From NCBI GenBank assembly GCA_946405655.1, contig CAMJHX010000023.1:1-11586 (forward strand): a stretch of DNA of 11,586 nucleotides, in the 5' to 3' direction. Position 1 is the first letter of the stretch, and each line of letters starts with the position of its first letter. Of the stretch, positions 1 to 7,387 are shown piece after piece. The notes below the pieces were generated by a model. That model searched no databases, had not been told where the DNA came from, and worked only from the letters and a program-made list of their open reading frames with translations. A program made the translations under genes and the position numbers. Source of the DNA: an uncultured Clostridia bacterium. GTDB taxonomy: Bacteria; Bacillota; Clostridia; Oscillospirales; Oscillospiraceae.

Positions 1-1
1 G

Positions 2-1651
2 TGGAAGGATCTCGAGGACGAGGTGCAGGTCATCGACGAGAGCCTGCCCGAATACGTCAAGACCGTGCTCATCCCCGCCAACGCCGCCAAGGGCGACGAT
101 ATTCCTGTCAGCGCCTACGTCAAGTATGACGACGGCGTCATGCCCACCGCCACCGCGAAGTATGAAAAGCGCGGCGTGGCCGACAACGTCCCCGTCTGGG
201 ATATCGACAAGTGCATCGGCTGCAACCAGTGCTCGCTCGTCTGCCCGCACGCGGCCATCCGTCCCTTCCTCTTCACCGAGGAGGAGGCTGCCGCCGCTCC
301 GTGCGCCACGAAGGAATCCAAGGCGCTCAAGGGTCTGCGCTACCGCATCCAGGTCGACGTCATGGACTGCCAGGGCTGCCGCTCCTGCGCCAACGTCTGC
401 CCGAAGGACGCGCTCACCATGGCGCATCTCGACGATCAGGTCGACGAGCAGAAGAACTGGGATTACTGCATCGAGGAGCTCTCCGAGAAGCCCAACCCGA
501 TGAACCGCTTCAGCCCCATGGGAAGCCAGTTCGAGCAGCCGCTGTATGAGTTCTCCGGCGCCTGCCCCGGCTGCGGCGAGACGCCGTATGTCAAGCTTCT
601 CACCCAGCTCTTTGGAGACCGTATGTACGTCGCCAACGCCACCGGCTGCACGCAGGCGGTCGGCTTCTTCGCGCCCGCCTTCCCGCAGGCGGTCACGAAG
701 CGCGGCTTCGGCCCCGCGTTCTCGAATTCTCTGTTTGAGAACAACGCCGAGTTCGCGCTCGGCATGCGCCTGAGCATGGATCAGCTCCGCGCCCAGCTCA
801 CCGAGCACGCAACCGCGGCGCTCGAGGAGACGCAGGACAGTGATCTCAAGGCGGCGCTCGAGGCGTGGCTCGCCGAGGGCAACATCGAGGAGAAGACGGT
901 TGAGATCTCCGACCGCGTGCGCGACGCGCTCGCGAAGAACGACGAGACCGGCCCCGAGGTCACCTTCGTCCGCAAGCACACCGACCAGCTCACCCGCAAG
1001 GCCATCTGGATGTACGGCGGCGACGGCTGGGCATACGATATCGGCTTCGGCGGTCTGGATCACGTCCTCGCCTCCGGCGCGAACGTCAACGTCCTCGTCG
1101 TCGATACCGAGGTCTATTCCAACACCGGCGGACAGGCCTCCAAGGCGACGCCTGTCGGCGCGAGCGCGCAGTTCGCCGCCGCCGGCAAGGTCACGCCGAA
1201 GAAGGACCTGGGCCTCATGCTCAGCACCTACGGCTATATCTATGTCGCCCACGTCGCCCTCGGCGCCAATCCCGCGCACCTCATCAAGTGCCTCAAGGAA
1301 GCGGCCGAGTACGAAGGCCCCTCCATCGTCATCGCTTACGCTCCCTGCATCAACCACGGCGTGGTCAAGGGCATGGGCAAGAGCATTGAGGAGGAGAAGC
1401 TCGCCGTCGAGTGCGGCTACTGGCCCCTGTTCCGCTATAACCCCGAGCTCGCCAAGCAGGGCAAGAACCCGTTCCTGCTCGACTCCAAGGAGCCGAACGG
1501 CAAGCTGCGCGAGTTCATGATGGGCGAAAACCGCTTCGCCGGACTCGTCCGCACCTTCCCGGAGATCGCCGAAAAGCTCTTCGCCGAGGCGGAGGAGCAC
1601 TGCGCCGCCCGCTACGCCGGCTATCAGAAGAAGGCCAACGAGCAGGTGTAA
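2..1651 (+). CDS. nifJ: Pyruvate:ferredoxin (flavodoxin) oxidoreductase, C-terminal part (5' end outside window)
   Basis: This is the last 549 codons of a PFOR, a family of about 1,170-1,200 residues, so roughly the N-terminal half lies upstream of the window. The enzyme makes acetyl-CoA, CO2 and reduced ferredoxin from pyruvate and CoA in the cytoplasm of anaerobes. Visible first is a two-cluster ferredoxin domain, with CIGCNQC plus a fourth Cys at about 212-244 and CQGCRSC plus a fourth Cys at 368-400. The TPP domain follows. Its proximal 4Fe-4S ligands fit CPGC (563-574), the Cys of NATGC (near 647) and the Cys of APCINHG (1346-1348). The TPP/Mg signature is GDGWAYDIG (about 1019-1045) with NTGGQ (1121-1135). 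The reading frame is open from the first bases, so the apparent GTG start at 23 is only an internal Val. It ends in TAA just before a terminator. The segment after NATGC departs from the family pattern (see findings). Confidence 0.96.
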   Translation, partial: WKDLEDEVQVIDESLPEYVKTVLIPANAAKGDDIPVSAYVKYDDGVMPTATAKYEKRGVADNVPVWDIDKCIGCNQCSLVCPHAAIRPFLFTEEEAAAAPCATKESKALKGLRYRIQVDVMDCQGCRSCANVCPKDALTMAHLDDQVDEQKNWDYCIEELSEKPNPMNRFSPMGSQFEQPLYEFSGACPGCGETPYVKLLTQLFGDRMYVANATGCTQAVGFFAPAFPQAVTKRGFGPAFSNSLFENNAEFALGMRLSMDQLRAQLTEHATAALEETQDSDLKAALEAWLAEGNIEEKTVEISDRVRDALAKNDETGPEVTFVRKHTDQLTRKAIWMYGGDGWAYDIGFGGLDHVLASGANVNVLVVDTEVYSNTGGQASKATPVGASAQFAAAGKVTPKKDLGLMLSTYGYIYVAHVALGANPAHLIKCLKEAAEYEGPSIVIAYAPCINHGVVKGMGKSIEEEKLAVECGYWPLFRYNPELAKQGKNPFLLDSKEPNGKLREFMMGENRFAGLVRTFPEIAEKLFAEAEEHCAARYAGYQKKANEQV

Positions 1652-1670
1652 CCAAATATCGCATCGTCCC

Positions 1671-1701
1671 AAAGAGGCAGCCATCCGGCTGCCTCTTTTT
1701 C
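1671..1701 (+). terminator. Intrinsic terminator of the PFOR gene
   Basis: A perfect 12-bp stem (AAAGAGGCAGCC, 1671-1682, with GGCTGCCTCTTT, 1687-1698) closes a 4-base loop and runs into a T-tract. It starts 19 bases after the PFOR stop codon, as expected for Rho-independent termination of that transcript. It separates PFOR from the smc block. Confidence 0.93.
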
Positions 1702-1710
1702 CATATGAAA

Positions 1711-1772
1711 GCCTTCCCCTCGGGGGGGAAGGGGGACCGCGCCTGCGCGGTGGATGAGGGGAGACCATCTCC
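1711..1772. repeat. Three-hairpin palindromic intergenic element
   Basis: Three consecutive hairpins lie in non-coding sequence. The first pairs CCTTCCCC (1712-1719) with GGGGAAGG (1725-1732). The second pairs ACCGCG (1736-1741) with CGCGGT (1746-1751). The third pairs GGAGA (1760-1764) with TCTCC (1768-1772). The second is followed by GGATGAGGGG. From memory, elements with CCTTCCCC...GGGGAAGG followed by GGATGAGGG recur between genes in Oscillospiraceae-type genomes, so this is probably one copy of a dispersed palindromic repeat. Only one copy is in this window, so repetition is inferred. No T-tract follows any of the three stems, so it is not a terminator itself. Confidence 0.6.
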
Positions 1773-1802
1773 GCACGGAACGTTTCTGCTGTCCCCAACG
1801 AT

Positions 1803-1832
1803 AAAAAACCGCCGCTCCGGCGGTCTTTTTTT
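1803..1832. terminator. Bidirectional intrinsic terminator upstream of smc
   Basis: A 7-bp GC-rich stem (ACCGCCG, 1808-1814, with CGGCGGT, 1818-1824) with a 3-base loop has an A-run on its left and seven Ts on its right. It could therefore terminate transcription from either side. It lies 14 bases before the -35 box of the smc promoter and insulates it from upstream transcription. Confidence 0.85.
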
Positions 1833-1845
1833 GTCAATTCTTTCG

Positions 1846-1874
1846 TTGCAATGCGATTGTTTTCCATGTATAAT
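1846..1874 (+). promoter_or_regulatory. SigA-type promoter for smc and probably the downstream block
   Basis: TTGCAA (1846-1851; four of six bases match TTGACA) is followed by a 17-base spacer and a perfect TATAAT (1869-1874), in an AT-rich stretch that contrasts with the GC-rich genes. Transcription would start near 1880-1882, leaving a leader of about 40 bases before the smc start. The position just after a terminator supports a true promoter. No operator is obvious. Confidence 0.82.
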
Positions 1875-1911
1875 GTATTCTGTATTTTTGTGCGAAATAA
1901 AAGAAATAGTT

Positions 1912-1916
1912 GAGGG
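1912..1916 (+). promoter_or_regulatory. Ribosome binding site fixing the TTG start of smc
   Basis: GAGGG sits 6 bases before the TTG at 1923. The next in-frame ATG (1944) has no comparable site and would remove the first beta strand (YLKALE) that SMC proteins carry before their GFKSF motif. The TTG start is therefore preferred. Confidence 0.8.
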
Positions 1917-1922
1917 ATTCTT

Positions 1923-4900
1923 TTGTACTTAAAAGCTTTGGAAATGCAGGGGTTCAAGTCGTTTCCCGACAAGACCCGTCTGACCTTCGATCAGGACATC
2001 ACCGCCATCGTCGGCCCGAACGGTTCCGGCAAGTCCAACCTGTCGGACGCGATCCTCTGGGTCATGGGCGAGCAGCGCACGCGCACGCTCCGCGGCGGCA
2101 AGATGGAGGACGTCATCTTCGGCGGCACGGAAAAGCGCGGCAAGCTGGGCTTTGCGCAGGTGTCGCTCGTGCTCGATAACAGCGCGGGGCTTCTGCCTGT
2201 GGATCACGAGGAGGTCACCATCACCCGCCGCTACTACCGCGGCGGCGAAAGTGAATATTACATCAACCGCGAGGCGTGCCGTCTCAAGGACATCCATGAG
2301 CTCCTCATGGACACCGGCCTCGGCCGCGACGGATATTCCATCATCGGGCAGGGCCGCATCGCCGAGATCGTCTCCGGCAAATCCGGCGAGCGCCGCGAGA
2401 TCTTCGAGGAGGCGGCGGGCATCTCCCGCTTCCGCTACCGCAAGGAGGAGAGCGAGCGCAAGCTCCAGCGCACGGAGGAAAACCTCCTGCGCATCAACGA
2501 TAAGGTCGATGAGCTGGAGCTCCAGATCGAGCCCCTCCGCCGCCAGAGCGAGGCCGCGCGCAAGTATCTCGATCTGAGAGCCGAGCTCAAGGATCTCGAG
2601 GTCTCCGTCTGGATGGAGACGCTCGACCGCCTCAAGGAGCAGAACGAGACCGTCCAGCGCGACTATGCCGCCGCGCAGGAGAACCTCTCCGGCGCGCAGG
2701 CGGAGCTCGACCGGCTCTATGCCGCGTCCGAGACCTGCGCCGAGCAGATGCGCGCGCAGGACGTGAAGGCGGAGGAGCTGCGCGCCCAGATCGCGCAGTC
2801 CGAGCAGGACGCCGCCGCGCTCGACGCGGACGCCGCCGTCCTCCGCGCCAATATGCAGTCGAACGCCGAGAGCATCGCCCGCATGCGCATCGAGGCCGCT
2901 GAGCAGGCCGACCGCGTCACCGCGCTTGACCAGCAGATCAAGGAGAGCCGAGAGCGTCAGGCGAAGATCACGGAGGAAAAGCGCGCGCTCGCCGAAAAGA
3001 TCGCCGCCGTCGATCAGCAGCTTGCCGCGAACACCGCCGACGCGGGCGAGGCCGACCGCGCCTTCGCCGCCATTCTCCAGCGCGAGAACGAGGCGTCCGC
3101 CGCGCTCGCGGAGTTTCGCACCGGGCTCACCATGCTCGCCGACCAGAGCCAGACGCTCATCGACCGCGAGAACGCCGTCGAGTCCGAGAGCAGCGAGACC
3201 TCCCGCAATCTGCTCGAGCTCGAGCAGCAGTTGAAAGATTACACCGCCGCCCGCGAAAAAGCGGAGCAGCGCCTAAACGACCGCCGCGCCGAAATGAAGC
3301 GCCGGGGCGACGCGTTCCAGAGCGCCGATCAGGCGCTGCGCGCCGCGCAGTCGCGCCTCTCCACGCTCACGGTGGATCTCCGCTCGGCGGAGTCCCGCCT
3401 GAATATGCTCGAGGATCTCGAGCGCGGCTATGAGGGCTATTCCAAGGCGGTCAAAACCGTCATGCGAGAGCAGGAGCGCGGCGTTATCCGTGGCATCCAC
3501 GGCCCCGTCGCGAATCTCCTGCGCGCCGACGACCGCTATGCCCTCGCCGTGGAGACCGCCCTCGGCGCCTCGGCGCAGCACATCGTCGTCGATACCCAGC
3601 GCGCCGGCGCCGACGCGATCCGGCTCTTGAAGCAGAAGGACGGCGGCCGCGCCACGTTCCTCCCGCTCGATACGATCCGGCCGTCTCATCTCAATGAGCA
3701 GCCAAAGCCGCAGCCCGGCTACATCGGCGTCGCGAGCGATCTCGTGAAGAGCGATGCGCGCTATGCCGATATCGTTTCCAATCTCCTCGGCCGCACGCTC
3801 GTTGCCGAAAATCTCGACCGCGCCATGGCGATCGCGAAGAGCATGGGCAACCGCGTCCGCGTCGTCACGCTCGACGGGCAGGTCGTCAATGCCGGCGGCT
3901 CCCTCACCGGCGGCAGCGCCGCGCGCGGCAGCGGCATCCTCTCCCGCGCCAATGAGCTCAGCCGTCTGCGCTGGCAGCGCGAAAAGCTCACCGCCGAGAA
4001 GACCGCCCAGCAGACCGCCGTGCAGGAGGCGGAGACCGCCTTCGAGACCGCGCAGACCCTGCTGGATACCGCCCGCGAGCAGACCGAGCAGGCGCAGGAG
4101 TCGCTGCATCTGAGCCAGCGCGAGGAGGCGCAGGCGGAGCTTCTGCTGCAGACCGCGCAGAGCGCCATGGCAGACCAGCAGAAGTCGCTCGATGCCATCC
4201 GCGCCGAGCAGCGCGAGCATCAGCACCGCATCGACGATCACCGCGCCGCGCTCAAGAAGGCGGAGGCCGCCCTCGAGCAGGTGCGCGCCGAGAAGCAGGC
4301 GCAGGCGGAGGGCCGCGAGCGCTTCGATTCCGAGCGCGCGGCGCTCGCGGAGTCTCTCGCCGCCCTGCGCGCCGAGGACGCGTCTCTCGACGCCGAGCGC
4401 GATACGATCGACCGCACGCTCGAGCAGATCAGCGGCCTCTTCCGCGAGCTGACCGAGGACCGCGCCGCGCGGCTCGAGCAGATCACGCAGGCGGAGTCCG
4501 GCGAGACCACGCTCCGCGCCCAGCTCAAGGAGACGGAGGGGCGCCTCACCGCCGTGCGCATGCGCATCGACGGGCAGAAGGAGACGCTCACCGCCGCCTT
4601 AAACCGCCGCATGGAGCTGGAAGGGGAGCGCACCCGCACCGACAAGCAGGCGCAGGAGCAAAACCGCGCCCTTCTGGATATGCAGGGGCTCGTCGCCAAG
4701 TTTGAGCAGAAGAAGCTTGCCGCCGACATGGAGGAAAAGCAGATTCTCGATAAGCTCTGGGATAATTACGAGCTCAGCCACACCGCCGCGCAGAAGCTGC
4801 GCCAGCCGATCGAGAGCATGCACAAGGCGAACCGCCGCATGTCGGAGCTCCGGCGCGGCATCGGCGCGCTCGGCACGCCGAACCTCGGCGCCATCGAGGA

Positions 4901-5483
4901 GTTTGAGCGCGTCAACACGCGCTACACCTTCCTCACCGGCCAGCGAGACGATGTATTGAAAGCCAAGCGCGAGCTGATGGGCATCATCTCGGACATCACC
5001 GCCGAGATGGAGATGATCTTCCGCCGCGAGTTCGCCGCGATCGACGCGGAGTTTCGCAAGACCTTCCTCGAGCTCTTCGGCGGCGGCAAGGCCGCGCTCG
5101 TGCTCGAGGATGAGGAGAACGTGCTCGACTGCGGCATTGAGATCCGCGTCCAGCCGCCCGGCAAGGCGGTCAGCGCCATCACGCTGCTCTCCGGCGGCGA
5201 GAAGTCGTTCGTCGCCATCGCGCTCTATTTCGCCATCCTCAAGGTGCGCCCGACGCCGTTCTGCGTCATGGACGAGATCGAGGCGGCGCTCGACGAAGCG
5301 AACGTCTCCCGCTTCGCGGGCTATATGCGAAACCTCTCGAAGAACACGCAGTTTCTCGTCATCACGCACCGCCGCGGCACGATGGAGGAGGCGGATCACC
5401 TCTTCGGCGTCACCATGCAGGAAAAGGGCGTCAGCCGCGTCATCGGCCTGAGTCTCGATGAGGCTGCTAAAGCCGTTCGTTAA
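1923..5483 (+). CDS. smc: Chromosome segregation protein SMC
   Basis: This is a full-length condensin SMC ATPase of 1,186 residues, the normal size. With ScpA and ScpB it forms the ring that loads on DNA, extrudes loops and helps separate sister chromosomes. The N-terminal head starts with a typical strand and GFKSF, then Walker A GPNGSGKS (31-38). The IFEEAAGISRFR stretch (near 160-170) leads into the first long coiled coil. The hinge covers about 500-680 and ends in the Gly-rich GGSLTGGS (near 658). A second coiled coil rich in Glu, Gln, Ala and Arg returns to the C-terminal head: signature LSGGEKS (1089-1095), Walker B ending in MDE (1116-1118), D-loop ALD (1122-1124) and the switch His in VITHRR (1149). 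All ATPase motifs look intact. It starts at TTG behind GAGGG and has its own promoter. The usual upstream partner rnc (RNase III) is absent, while ftsY follows after 30 bases, as in many Firmicutes. Confidence 0.97.
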   Translation: MYLKALEMQGFKSFPDKTRLTFDQDITAIVGPNGSGKSNLSDAILWVMGEQRTRTLRGGKMEDVIFGGTEKRGKLGFAQVSLVLDNSAGLLPVDHEEVTITRRYYRGGESEYYINREACRLKDIHELLMDTGLGRDGYSIIGQGRIAEIVSGKSGERREIFEEAAGISRFRYRKEESERKLQRTEENLLRINDKVDELELQIEPLRRQSEAARKYLDLRAELKDLEVSVWMETLDRLKEQNETVQRDYAAAQENLSGAQAELDRLYAASETCAEQMRAQDVKAEELRAQIAQSEQDAAALDADAAVLRANMQSNAESIARMRIEAAEQADRVTALDQQIKESRERQAKITEEKRALAEKIAAVDQQLAANTADAGEADRAFAAILQRENEASAALAEFRTGLTMLADQSQTLIDRENAVESESSETSRNLLELEQQLKDYTAAREKAEQRLNDRRAEMKRRGDAFQSADQALRAAQSRLSTLTVDLRSAESRLNMLEDLERGYEGYSKAVKTVMREQERGVIRGIHGPVANLLRADDRYALAVETALGASAQHIVVDTQRAGADAIRLLKQKDGGRATFLPLDTIRPSHLNEQPKPQPGYIGVASDLVKSDARYADIVSNLLGRTLVAENLDRAMAIAKSMGNRVRVVTLDGQVVNAGGSLTGGSAARGSGILSRANELSRLRWQREKLTAEKTAQQTAVQEAETAFETAQTLLDTAREQTEQAQESLHLSQREEAQAELLLQTAQSAMADQQKSLDAIRAEQREHQHRIDDHRAALKKAEAALEQVRAEKQAQAEGRERFDSERAALAESLAALRAEDASLDAERDTIDRTLEQISGLFRELTEDRAARLEQITQAESGETTLRAQLKETEGRLTAVRMRIDGQKETLTAALNRRMELEGERTRTDKQAQEQNRALLDMQGLVAKFEQKKLAADMEEKQILDKLWDNYELSHTAAQKLRQPIESMHKANRRMSELRRGIGALGTPNLGAIEEFERVNTRYTFLTGQRDDVLKAKRELMGIISDITAEMEMIFRREFAAIDAEFRKTFLELFGGGKAALVLEDEENVLDCGIEIRVQPPGKAVSAITLLSGGEKSFVAIALYFAILKVRPTPFCVMDEIEAALDEANVSRFAGYMRNLSKNTQFLVITHRRGTMEEADHLFGVTMQEKGVSRVIGLSLDEAAKAVR

Positions 5484-5513
5484 CGGGTAAGATACATTAC
5501 GGAGGAAATTCAG

Positions 5514-6422
5514 ATGGGACTTTTTGATAAATTCAAGCAGGGCCTGAGCAAGACCAAGAGCCGCATGGACGAGCAGCTCACCGGCATCTTCGCCACCTAT
5601 GAGCCGGACGACGAGGACTTCTTCGAGGAGCTCGAGGAGTGCCTCATCCTCGCGGACACCGGCGTGGAGACCACGCAGGAGGCGATCGAGAAGCTGCGCA
5701 AAGCCATCGCGGAAAAGAAGCTCCGCAAGGGCGCGGATGTAAAGAAGGAATTTGTGCAGATCCTCACCAAGATGATCAAGGTGCAGGACACGGCGCTGCT
5801 GCTCACCACGCAGCCGAGCGTCATCCTCATGGTCGGCGTCAACGGCGTCGGCAAGACGACCACCATCGGCAAGCTCGCCTGCCAGCTCGATAAAGAGGGC
5901 TACAACGTCCTCCTCTCCGCGGGCGATACGTTCCGCGCCGCCGCCGCCGAGCAGCTCACCGTCTGGGCAAACCGCGCCGGCGTCGATATCGTCAAGCACG
6001 GCGAGGGGAGCGACCCCGCCGCCGTCGTCTTCGATTCCATCCAGGCGGCGAAGGCCCGCGGCACCGACGTCATCATCGTCGATACCGCCGGCCGCCTGCA
6101 CAACAAGGCAAACCTCATGAACGAGCTCAATAAGATCACCCGCGTCGTCCGGCGCGAGCTGCCCGAGGCGGACGTTGAGACCCTCATGGTGCTCGACGCG
6201 ACCACCGGTCAGAACGGCCTCATTCAGGCAAAGCAGTTTCTGGACACCGCCGATCTCACCGGCATCGTCCTCACCAAGCTGGACGGCACCGCCAAGGGCG
6301 GCATCGTCTTCGCCATCGCCAAGGAGCTCGATCTCCCGGTCAAATACGTCGGCGTCGGCGAGAAGATCGAGGATCTCGTCGAGTTCAAGCCCGCCGAGTT
6401 CGTCGAGGCGCTCTTGAGCTGA
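5514..6422 (+). CDS. ftsY: Signal recognition particle receptor FtsY
   Basis: This SRP-family GTPase of 302 residues docks Ffh-bound ribosomes at the membrane and hands nascent membrane proteins to SecYEG. The N domain covers about 1-95. In the G domain, G1 is GVNGVGKTT (108-116), G2 is DTFRAAA (138-144), G3 is DTAGR (190-194), G4 is TKLD (254-257), and the closing GVGEKIEDL lies at about 280-288. These match FtsY rather than Ffh, and there is no C-terminal Met-rich M domain. The long acidic A domain of E. coli FtsY is missing. Only a short amphipathic start (MGLFDKFKQGLSK) precedes the N domain, and this probably contacts lipid, as in other Gram-positives. The ATG follows GGAGG (5501-5505) with 8-base spacing. 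It lies 30 bases after smc. ffh is not found downstream within the window. Confidence 0.97.
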   Translation: MGLFDKFKQGLSKTKSRMDEQLTGIFATYEPDDEDFFEELEECLILADTGVETTQEAIEKLRKAIAEKKLRKGADVKKEFVQILTKMIKVQDTALLLTTQPSVILMVGVNGVGKTTTIGKLACQLDKEGYNVLLSAGDTFRAAAAEQLTVWANRAGVDIVKHGEGSDPAAVVFDSIQAAKARGTDVIIVDTAGRLHNKANLMNELNKITRVVRRELPEADVETLMVLDATTGQNGLIQAKQFLDTADLTGIVLTKLDGTAKGGIVFAIAKELDLPVKYVGVGEKIEDLVEFKPAEFVEALLS

Positions 6423-6434
6423 ACCAAAGAACAC

Positions 6435-6463
6435 TGTAGGGGCCGACGCCCTCGGCGGCCCGC
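6435..6463. repeat. Palindromic intergenic element between ftsY and rdgB
   Basis: In the 76-base gap, GGGCCG (6440-6445) pairs with CGGCCC-type sequence (6456-6461, read CGGCCC) around a 10-base loop, preceded by TGTAG. From memory, TGTAGGGG followed by an inverted GC-rich arm and CCCGC is a common dispersed palindrome in Clostridia. No T-tract follows, so it is not a standard terminator. It may stabilise or process the transcript between ftsY and rdgB. Only one copy lies in the window, so membership in a repeat family is inferred. Confidence 0.5.
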
Positions 6464-6498
6464 AAATTACGATACATTCACAGAAAGGACTTCCATCC

Positions 6499-7095
6499 AT
6501 GATCCTTGCCAGCAACAATGCCCATAAGATGGAGGAGATCCGCGCCATCCTCGCCGATCTCGGCGTGGAGCTGATCTCCCAGCGCGAGGCCGGCTGTGAC
6601 TTTGAGGTCGACGAGACCGGCGCCACCTTTGAGGAAAACGCCTATCTCAAGGCCGCCGCCGTCACCGCCGCGACGGGTCAGCCCGCCATCGCGGACGACT
6701 CCGGGCTCGAGGTCGACGCCCTCGGCGGCGAGCCGGGCGTCCATTCCGCCCGCTATACCGGAAACCACGAGGATTCGGACGAGGACCGCAACAACCTCGT
6801 CCTCAAAAAGCTCGGCGATCTCCCGCTCGAGAAGCGCACCGCGCGCTTTGTCTCCGCCATCTGCTGCACCTTCCCGAACGGGGATGTGCTGCGCGCCCGC
6901 GGCACGATCGAGGGCCGCATCCTCTTCGCCCCGCGCGGGGAAAACGGCTTCGGCTACGATCCGCTTTTCCTGCCCGACGGGTACGACAAGACCACCGCGG
7001 AGCTCTCTGCCGAGGAGAAGAACGCCATTTCCCACCGGGGCAACGCCCTCCGGATTTTCAAGGAAGAATTGAGGAACTATTATGCTCACAAGTAA
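6499..7095 (+). CDS. rdgB: dITP/XTP pyrophosphatase (RdgB/HAM1 family)
   Basis: This house-cleaning enzyme hydrolyses dITP, ITP and XTP to the monophosphate plus pyrophosphate, keeping deaminated purines out of DNA and RNA. At 198 residues it has the family's usual length. Visible motifs are SNNAHK (5-10), the acidic metal and catalytic segment ADDSGLEVDALGG (65-77) with the probable general base in its Asp pair, FGYDPLF (151-157) and SHRGNAL (179-185), which contacts the base. The ATG has GAAAGGA upstream (6483-6489) with 9-base spacing and starts directly at the first beta strand, so little could be added upstream. Its last 14 bases overlap the start of yhbY in another frame, which suggests coupled translation. 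Confidence 0.96.
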   Translation: MILASNNAHKMEEIRAILADLGVELISQREAGCDFEVDETGATFEENAYLKAAAVTAATGQPAIADDSGLEVDALGGEPGVHSARYTGNHEDSDEDRNNLVLKKLGDLPLEKRTARFVSAICCTFPNGDVLRARGTIEGRILFAPRGENGFGYDPLFLPDGYDKTTAELSAEEKNAISHRGNALRIFKEELRNYYAHK

Positions 7096-7387
7096 GCAGC
7101 GCGCATATCTGCGCGGACTGGCCGCAGCCGAGGACACCATCGTCATCATCGGCAAGGGCGGCATCACCGAAAACATCATCATCCAGATGAACGACGCGCT
7201 CAAGGCGAGAGAGCTGGTCAAGGGGCGCGCGCTGGAAAACTCCCTGCTCTCCGCGCGCGAGGCGGCCGACGCTCTGTCCGAGACCTGCCGCGCCGAGGTC
7301 GTGCAGGTCATCGGCTCGAAATTCGTGCTCTATAAGCGCAATGAGCAGAAGCCGAAGATCGAGCTGCCCAAGGCAAAGAAGAAATGA
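7082..7387 (+). CDS. yhbY: YhbY-family RNA-binding protein (CRM domain), ribosome assembly
   Basis: This 101-residue protein is almost entirely one CRM domain. It begins MLTSKQRAYLRGLA, carries the GKGG turn (near 24-27) typical of the fold's RNA-binding loop, and ends in a basic tail (KAKKK). Family members (YqeI in B. subtilis) bind pre-50S particles and are thought to help large-subunit maturation. GAGGA at 7071-7075, 6 bases before the ATG, supports this start even though it lies inside the end of rdgB. The stop overlaps the nadD start as ATGA. The order yhbY-nadD-yqeK-rsfS matches the known Firmicutes cluster, which supports the call. Confidence 0.93.
   Translation: MLTSKQRAYLRGLAAAEDTIVIIGKGGITENIIIQMNDALKARELVKGRALENSLLSAREAADALSETCRAEVVQVIGSKFVLYKRNEQKPKIELPKAKKK

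Noticed and set aside
840..1520. Sense-strand open frame of 226 codons inside PFOR in another frame
   Set aside because: Its product is dominated by Arg, Ser and Pro, the usual result of reading GC-rich codons out of frame, while the PFOR frame has full family motifs.
1705..1932. Small open frame of 75 codons in the gap before smc
   Set aside because: It runs through the hairpin element, the bidirectional terminator and the smc promoter, has no ribosome binding site and resembles no family.
3273..4241. Antisense open frame of 322 codons opposite the smc hinge and coiled coil
   Set aside because: It mirrors the repetitive GAG/GCG codon pattern of the coiled coil. No start signal or domain is seen.
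5491..6480. Shared GATACATT upstream of ftsY (5491-5498) and rdgB (6471-6478), considered as a common promoter or operator
   Set aside because: It is only 8 identical bases in two AT-leaning spacers. Neither copy has a credible -35 box at the right distance, and no other gene start in the window has it.
4599..6626. Antisense open frame of 675 codons across the smc-ftsY-rdgB region
   Set aside because: It lies opposite three well-supported genes, and GC-rich codon use commonly leaves long open antisense frames. The product has low-complexity Leu, Ala, Asp and Glu composition and no recognisable domain.
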